A stretch of DNA of 64,000 bases from Neolentinus lepideus HHB14362 ss-1 (Eukaryota; Basidiomycota; Agaricomycetes; Gloeophyllales; Gloeophyllaceae). The DNA is taken from positions 482,263 to 546,262 of the forward strand of contig KV425553.1 in assembly GCA_001632425.1 (NCBI GenBank), given 5' to 3'. Within the stretch, counting starts at the first letter, position 1; the number at the start of each line of letters is the position of its first letter. A program made the translations under genes and the position numbers. Under the pieces are notes generated by a model. It was not told the DNA's origin. It ran no database searches and worked only from the letters and a program-made list of their open reading frames with translations. Shown piece by piece: positions 58,480-64,000 of this stretch.

Positions 58480-61218
58480 CTAGTCACCGGCAGAGGGCGA
58501 CGAGGAGTTGAACTTTGCGTACGCTGGACAGAGATTGTTCCATTCCACTACAGATGGGAGCGCGTTAGAGGGGCGGGAGAGTATCGGGGATGGCACGTAC
58601 GCGGGACGGGCAAATCGTTCGCGACAGTGTCTTGTACGTCCTCGGCGAGCACCACTGCGAACCCACTAGAAGTCACCAGTCGTGTTGAGTACGAGTGTCT
58701 AGGAGAGGAAGGGGAGACTCACGCAGCGAGGTGGTAGTCGATGTGGCTGGCGATTATGAGCGATGGGAAGCTCGGGTGTGGACGGGGGAGACGTACCAGT
58801 GCAGGAGCCAGGGACCGGGGTTGTCGGTCACGAAACGGATCGTGACGTTGTCGGCTGTCGTGTTTCCGAGAGATACCACGTCTCGTCCTGCTCGCTGTCA
58901 GTCGTGCCTCGGGTGTTATAGCAGTGGCACCTACGAGGAGGGTTCTATCGCGCGTGCTATGATGAGATGAGTGGGTCAACAGGGGATGATGGAGCACGAA
59001 CTATGTAGTTGTAGCCGTCGGGGCCTGTCCCGGCACTTCGGACTACTGAGAAACTATGCTAAAGGAGATGTGAGATAGGCAGGGTAGTGCAATGTTCCAT
59101 GGAGACTCACGCCATGCAGGTGGATAGGATGCTGTGATCCGTCGTCAACGACTACACACATGCCTCGGATAACACAGGTTACCCACCGATAAATTTGCTT
59201 CATTGACCACTGGGAATGATATTTCGATGACTGTATGCGTGCGTCAGACTCAACATCAGATAAGAAGCCATGAGACTCGCCTTTATTGGGAGGGAGACTA
59301 TAAACACTTTTACTAGGGAGCAGTTTCTGTGCAGGTACTCCGTTCATTATCTGGAGCAGGACGGGGACCGAAGGCGGCTCGTATTTGGCGTGGTTCATGG
59401 TCCAGTTGCCGACGGGTGGGTCGAGTTGGTGCAGGAACTATAAGGTGAATCAGGATAAGGTATAGAAGCGATGTCGGTAAGATGGCTTACAAATTCACTG
59501 GGCAGATTGAGGTTGACATCGGCACACCCGTGGCAAGGTTCGCCTGGCTAAAGACATAGGTGTGAGTTTCTAGCGACGACTTTGAACTGCTCACTCACCG
59601 CTTCGGGATTGACGAGCGGCTACAGTGATAGGCTTATCATCAGCTGAACTGGCGAGGTGAAAGTGGCATGACGTACATGAAGTTGGGTCTCGTTGAGCAT
59701 GTCCGCAAACGTGGAAGTTGTAGCAGTGGGCTCCGAGTCGTTGGCCCCTAAATAGCGCACGATAGCCACTGGTACCCCCGAATTGATTATTCCCGGAAGA
59801 TATGGGGCGGATGGTCCAGTCTGTGCCCAAATCCCTAAATGATTGTCAGATACACTCAAGACGAGACTGGAGACATGTGTGCAACTCACAGTAGTTGCCA
59901 ACTGGTTCCTTGGCGTTGAGCTGGGAAAGCAAAGGTTGCAGCAACGTCAAGGCAACAGGAAGAAAGGTCTTACGATGAAAGAATAACGTTGACCTGTATA
60001 CACGCATGAGCTTCGAGTAGCAATATATGGCAGTTTCGGAAAATTTACCGGAGAAAATCTGGATCGAGCCGACCGTCACTGGTTTGTGAAGCTCGCCATC
60101 TGCTTCGATCACAGTCATGTCGTGGCCGTCAATCCAAACGATAAAGTTGGGATCGCAAGATAAAGATAGTAGGCGCATGCGGTAACTATTTGAAAAGACC
60201 CAGTCATGCCGTGAAATAGAGTCGGAAATATCTCTACTGACCGCTTTCCCTGTTCGACTGCGACGACAGCCAGATCGGTTTTAGGTCCTCCGGGGTAGTA
60301 TCTTCCTTTTCCATTGAAAAGTATGGAGTCGATCGTGGGTCTACATCGAACATATCAGACATACTGGATCCACATGCAACGTGACACCGCGTACGGAAAC
60401 TCGGGTAATTCAGAAGTAGGAAGATGTTGCCTGTAGTGATGTCACGTTGAGACGCACAACTGCCAAAATAAGGAACCCGCGCACCAGTCTGAGATCGTCA
60501 GCACTGTGCTCTCTGGAAAGCCCTAAATAAGCTGTAAACTCGCGCTGTGACCAAAGTCAAAGGACGTACCATCATCGACATCGTACATGTGCTTAAAGGG
60601 ATCGTCAGGATCATAAATAATTAATGGACCTCTCAATCCATCACAGTATTGTTCTCCGAAGTGAGAGTGGTACCAGTAGGTGCCTGTCTGCCCAGCTGGA
60701 GTGAAGTCATACAAGAAGGATTCCCCAGGAATGATGGGACACTGTGTCACCATCGCAACTCCGTCAGCCCAGTTCGTTTTCCGTTGAAACAATCCGTGCC
60801 AGTGCTGTTGTATGGTAAGTTGTTGAATAAGTAAGAGCGGCCACAAGGCATGACCTACAATTGTAAGTGCACGTTCCATAGTATTATCAGTGAGATTGTT
60901 GTGTACATTGAGTGAAAATCGGTCTCCCTGCATTGCTCTGGCATTAGTAGGGGCTGGAACGTAATTATGATATGTGATACCTTACTGGCCTTGATGAGTG
61001 GCGCCGGATGCTGACCATCAACAACAACAGCCCTTGAAGATGTCAGGGATGCTAGGACTCGAAAATACTGGACATACGCACGACCGGTTGAAACCATCAG
61101 GTGCGATTACTTTATTATATACATACAAGTCTGCCACAGGTCCGATAACGGCCTGAGCACTGGATTGAGTGACGAGGAAGAGGATGCCTAGCACCCGATG
61201 GGCACTGAAAGCTAGCAT
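58480..61218 (-). CDS. Laccase (multicopper oxidase) 2
   Basis: Second secreted laccase, in convergent orientation to laccase 1. Start [20 protein letters not shown] (signal peptide), then [22 protein letters not shown]1 [15 protein letters not shown], preceded by [21 protein letters not shown]2 [39 protein letters not shown], then [15 protein letters not shown] and LNETQLH. L3 HPIHLHG. L4 [19 protein letters not shown] with Phe at the axial position. The end, [13 protein letters not shown] and SSSPSAGD, is shorter than that of laccase 1. Many blocks pair closely with laccase 1 ([33 protein letters not shown]), so the two are likely paralogues from a local duplication that diverged. All ligands are present; it looks functional. 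Confidence 0.92.
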
Positions 61219-62409
61219 AACGACTATAGTTCCCAACTCGATGTAGTGCAGGATGATCTGAAAGGCAAGGCCTCCCTAAAGTCGTCGCCACTCGTCGTGA
61301 GCCAACGAATATCCTGCAGATTGCCATGGCCTCTTAAGTATGGCGCATCAGAATTCATTTCCGAGGATTCGCGAGTCTCTAATGTGGCAAAGGAAATGTC
61401 AGGAGGCGGAAATATTCCTTCTGTTAAGGACATTGCTTACCGCCGCGATTGGAACAAATGGGACAAGATGGCCACACTGATCGGAAGCAGTAATGTGGTA
61501 TGGATTGTACTACATCCACACTCTCGAGACCTTCCCGGGTGTCAAGTAAGGCTTTCGGAACGTCTCGGATTAGTAGGCACATCACGTCTGGCCGGACCTA
61601 ATGTTATCTGAAATGAGCAATACAGAGTCCAACAGCGCTTCATGATCAGTTCCAGCCATCTGCAACGGATCCAACTTGTAGTGCTGTGCGGGCCTCGAAT
61701 CAGCCCAAAGCCCCGGGCTTGACTCGGCCCAAAGCCCCGGGCTTGGGCTCGGCTTTGCAGAGCTCAGGCTTAAGGTCAACGGTCAAGCCATGACTTCGAC
61801 GCAACAGGTAACCGCCGGCAGTAGCCGGCAGTCCGCCGCAACGCTGTCAGATCGCGCATTCCTCAGCGGTTACAAAGCTAGAGACAAAAACAAATGTTTG
61901 CTTACTTGGCAGATTCATCAAATGTAAATGTTTCTAACACATTTTCAGGTCAGATTCAACAGAATAAATTTGCATATTCGTTTAGACAGCGGCGTCTCGC
62001 GCCCTAGTGTTTGTACTAGTTTGTACCGCACAAACAGTGACCTCATCACACATCCCACCGGACCTTCATGTTGATTGTTATGTTCCCTGTTGCTTTGCTT
62101 TACGCATATCATTCGATTCATCAGTGAGCTGTTAATGCAGCAGTAATGCTTACAGACCAAGGGACAGACTATAACTCGAGAAGCACCTGCGCCGTCCGCG
62201 CAGGGCATGTACCTTGCGACATCTTTGGGTGATTGCCCACGTTCGACCTGAGAGTCAGACCTCAGTATATATTTGTGAAGTTGAACTACGGAGTGGATAG
62301 TATATGGCGAAATCAATTACATGTCATGTTGTAGCTACGAGATCTTACTATGCCTTAATCTTTTATTTCTTTCTGGGTCTATGATGAGCAACATTAATGT
62401 CTTCTTCGT
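61219..62409. other. Upstream region of laccase 2 and unassigned sequence
   Basis: An open + frame of 121 codons at 61246-61611 overlaps the region just upstream of laccase 2 and has no motif, so it is not called. A short tandem repeat is listed separately. No other gene is seen. Confidence 0.4.
61701..61752 (+). repeat. Two-unit tandem repeat CGGCCCAAAGCCCCGGGCTT
   Basis: CAGCCCAAAGCCCCGGGCTT is followed by CGGCCCAAAGCCCCGGGCTT, with a partial third unit (GGGCTCGGCTTTG). Each unit contains the palindrome AAGCCCCGGGCTT, so the stretch can fold back on itself. Confidence 0.7.
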
Positions 62410-62706
62410 CCAGATTTGCAGCAGGCTTATCAGCTCCACCCAGATTATCGAGCACAAGCTGGGCAAATCTTGCCATATGTTGCCAGACCACCCACAGGGA
62501 AATTGAATATGTTCAATCTCTATGTTGCTCTATCACGGAGTGCGGGGCAAGAGACTATTCGACTCCTCACGGATTTCGATGTAGATGTTTTCAAGCAAAG
62601 TCATGATGCGTATTTGATACAGGAAGATGAGCGGCTTGAAGGATTGGACAAAAGGACACATGAATGGTGGGACAGCATGCGTACTAATTTCATCCTAAGT
62701 ACTTGA
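62410..62706 (+). pseudogene. Helitron Pif1-like helicase, C-terminal fragment
   Basis: The open frame begins at the N-terminal side as QQAYQLHPDYRAQAGQI and ends 96 residues later. The block PTGKLNMFNLYVALSRSAG, ETIRLLTDFDVDVF and EDERLEGLDKRTHEWWDSM is the C-terminal motif region (VALSRS, then LLRDFD) of the Pif1-type helicase of basidiomycete Helitrons. No Rep domain or the rest of the helicase lies upstream in any frame. It is a truncated, immobile relic. Confidence 0.7.
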
Positions 62707-64000
62707 CGAGCAGAGATAATGTTGTAACGAGAGTAGCTCAGCAGACAGAACTTAGATACTGCAACAGTTAATGTGGCGCCGCATGCTGGAAATGGAAACA
62801 AAAAAAACAAAGACAAATAAAGTGGAAATTCTGAATTTCCATACTGACACAGCAGGATACCTTGCTAGTCGCAAGGTAAAGCCCCTTTGTGTCATGCAGA
62901 TTGGGTGAAAGGCCGTTCAACATCACCATAGTCATAGTGCAGCTAGCCTCAATATAATAATGTGGATTGTCACTTTGCAATGGCCGGAGAGTTGGGCAAT
63001 CTCTGGAATGTTGAGATGTTGCTCATAATACCATACAATAATGTGCTATCCTAACTCTATAAACACTGGTGGAGGCATGAATTAGCGTGACAAGGTCACT
63101 GTTTACACCGCGCAAACAATTACACATACTCGGGCGCGAGACGCGAGTGTCTAAACGAATATGCAAAGCATTGTGATACACCACACAATCCGATCAGCGG
63201 GGCTCGCTTTGTGAGACATGGAAGCATGGGCAACCGACGCGAGCGGCCATTTTGTGACAGGTTCATTACTGGACTTAGACGCGCACCGGGTCCAGTGCAA
63301 GCTGTGATGAATACGTGAACCCTAATGCAATCCCCGAAAGTATCCTGCATAGCATGTTCGAATTCGGTTCTTCCCTTCGCCACGACGTGCCATAATGGAC
63401 GTCCAGACATATGCTCAGCGTAGTACTGCGTGCAGCTGTTCATCATGGCCATTTATTACGCCACTGATGCTCGATTCTGCGGCAGAGTAACGACGTGGAT
63501 TGTCCGGATATCTCGCGACATTTGCCACAATCCCGGACCCACAATCAATATTTCAATCTCAGAATACCTTAACCCGCTTTCGAATGACACAAGTCCACGT
63601 TCATCTTGCGTTCATCGACACCAGCACTCGCCCTGGACTCTTTAGTCAGGGACTGTTGTGCTTTTGCATAACCTGCAGTGAGTATATCTAATCTTTGCCT
63701 GCTTGAAATGCTCCGACGTCTCTGATGAATGTTGCGACCAACTCTCCGGAACGCGTTTCTAGACTCGCCCACTCTATCGCCAGAAGCAGTGGAGAAGATT
63801 TCTCGTCAGTGTCCGATATGGCACCAAAATATAGTCTCGGTAAAGGAGACCTTGATACTCTCCAAGAACATTGGGAATCAATCGCCGTTTAGGCTACATT
63901 GTTCTTGCTCTTGGCTGTAGACGCAATACTCCGAGAAGTATGGGTGTCAGTTCAGGTCGGTTCTATGGTATTTCTGTCCTGTCCACACTCTCGATGCATC
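62707..64000. other. Unassigned right end; one coding-like stretch
   Basis: Mostly short open frames without motifs. A + stretch near 63727-63887 reads SPERVSRLAHSIARSSGED, then SVSDMAPKYSLGKGD and TLQEHWESIAV before a stop. It could be an exon of a gene that continues past the window edge, but there is no family match and no clear start. Confidence 0.3.

Noticed and set aside
61246..61611. 121-codon + strand frame just upstream of laccase 2
   Set aside because: No motif, and it occupies the likely promoter and 5' leader of laccase 2.
1..64000. tRNA or rRNA genes
   Set aside because: I looked for GGTTCGA-type T-loops with matching acceptor stems and for conserved rRNA words and saw none. 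A covariance-model scan would settle it.

Overview
The window is nuclear DNA of a filamentous basidiomycete, most likely a wood-decaying Agaricomycete. Genes are spaced and cut by many short introns of about 50-65 bp, with GT-AG ends and CTAAY-like branch sites. The content fits wood decay: two laccases, an oxalate decarboxylase and a hexose transporter. The mobile DNA is also of basidiomycete type (Plavaka-type transposase, Helitron helicase relic).

Layout, left to right. 1-2.7 kb has no gene I can assign. 2.7-5 kb is an 11-exon MFS sugar transporter (+). 6.5-7.7 kb is a Ser/Pro-rich protein (+). 8.0-9.2 kb is an ABHD11-like hydrolase (-). 9.7-12.4 kb is an intact SF1 helicase (-). 12.7-14.4 kb is a C-terminal coiled-coil protein resembling ECM11 (-). 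15.1-17.3 kb is a forkhead transcription factor (-). 18.8-20.0 kb is THG1 tRNA-His guanylyltransferase (+). 20.3-21.1 kb is a conserved acidic protein (+). 21.3-23.6 kb is a UBP8/USP22-type SAGA deubiquitinase (-), and 23.9-24.7 kb a HIT protein (+). 26.2-28.5 kb is a 20-exon oxalate decarboxylase (+). 29.3-30.4 kb is an unrecognised spliced gene (-).

30.5-44.9 kb looks like one large mobile region. Two arrays dense in the short word TAAG, at 30.5-30.9 and 44.3-44.9 kb, bracket a divergent gene pair. One gene is an intact 10-exon Plavaka-type transposase (+). The other is an Ala/Lys/Glu-rich coiled-coil protein with a DUF6532-like C-terminus (-). The 38.4-43.9 kb stretch holds further insertions, including a 1.4-kb imperfect inverted repeat and several LTR-like or terminal repeat fragments.

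46.9-47.5 kb is a secreted Ser/Thr-rich protein (-). From 49.5 to 61.2 kb there are two complete laccases. One is + at the left and one is - at the right, so they converge on the genes between them: a laccase relic, an aquaporin with non-standard NPA boxes (-), a DUF1295/steroid-reductase-like membrane protein (-) and a PAF-acetylhydrolase-like esterase (+). The last 3 kb holds a Helitron helicase C-terminal relic and otherwise unassigned sequence.

Laccases and oxalate decarboxylase would act together outside the cell, in lignin or phenol oxidation and in control of oxalate and pH. THG1, UBP8, HIT, ECM11-like and forkhead are housekeeping or regulatory genes. Exon boundaries were read by eye from splice motifs and continuity of family homology. 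Where exon lists are given, the reading phases were checked to add up.
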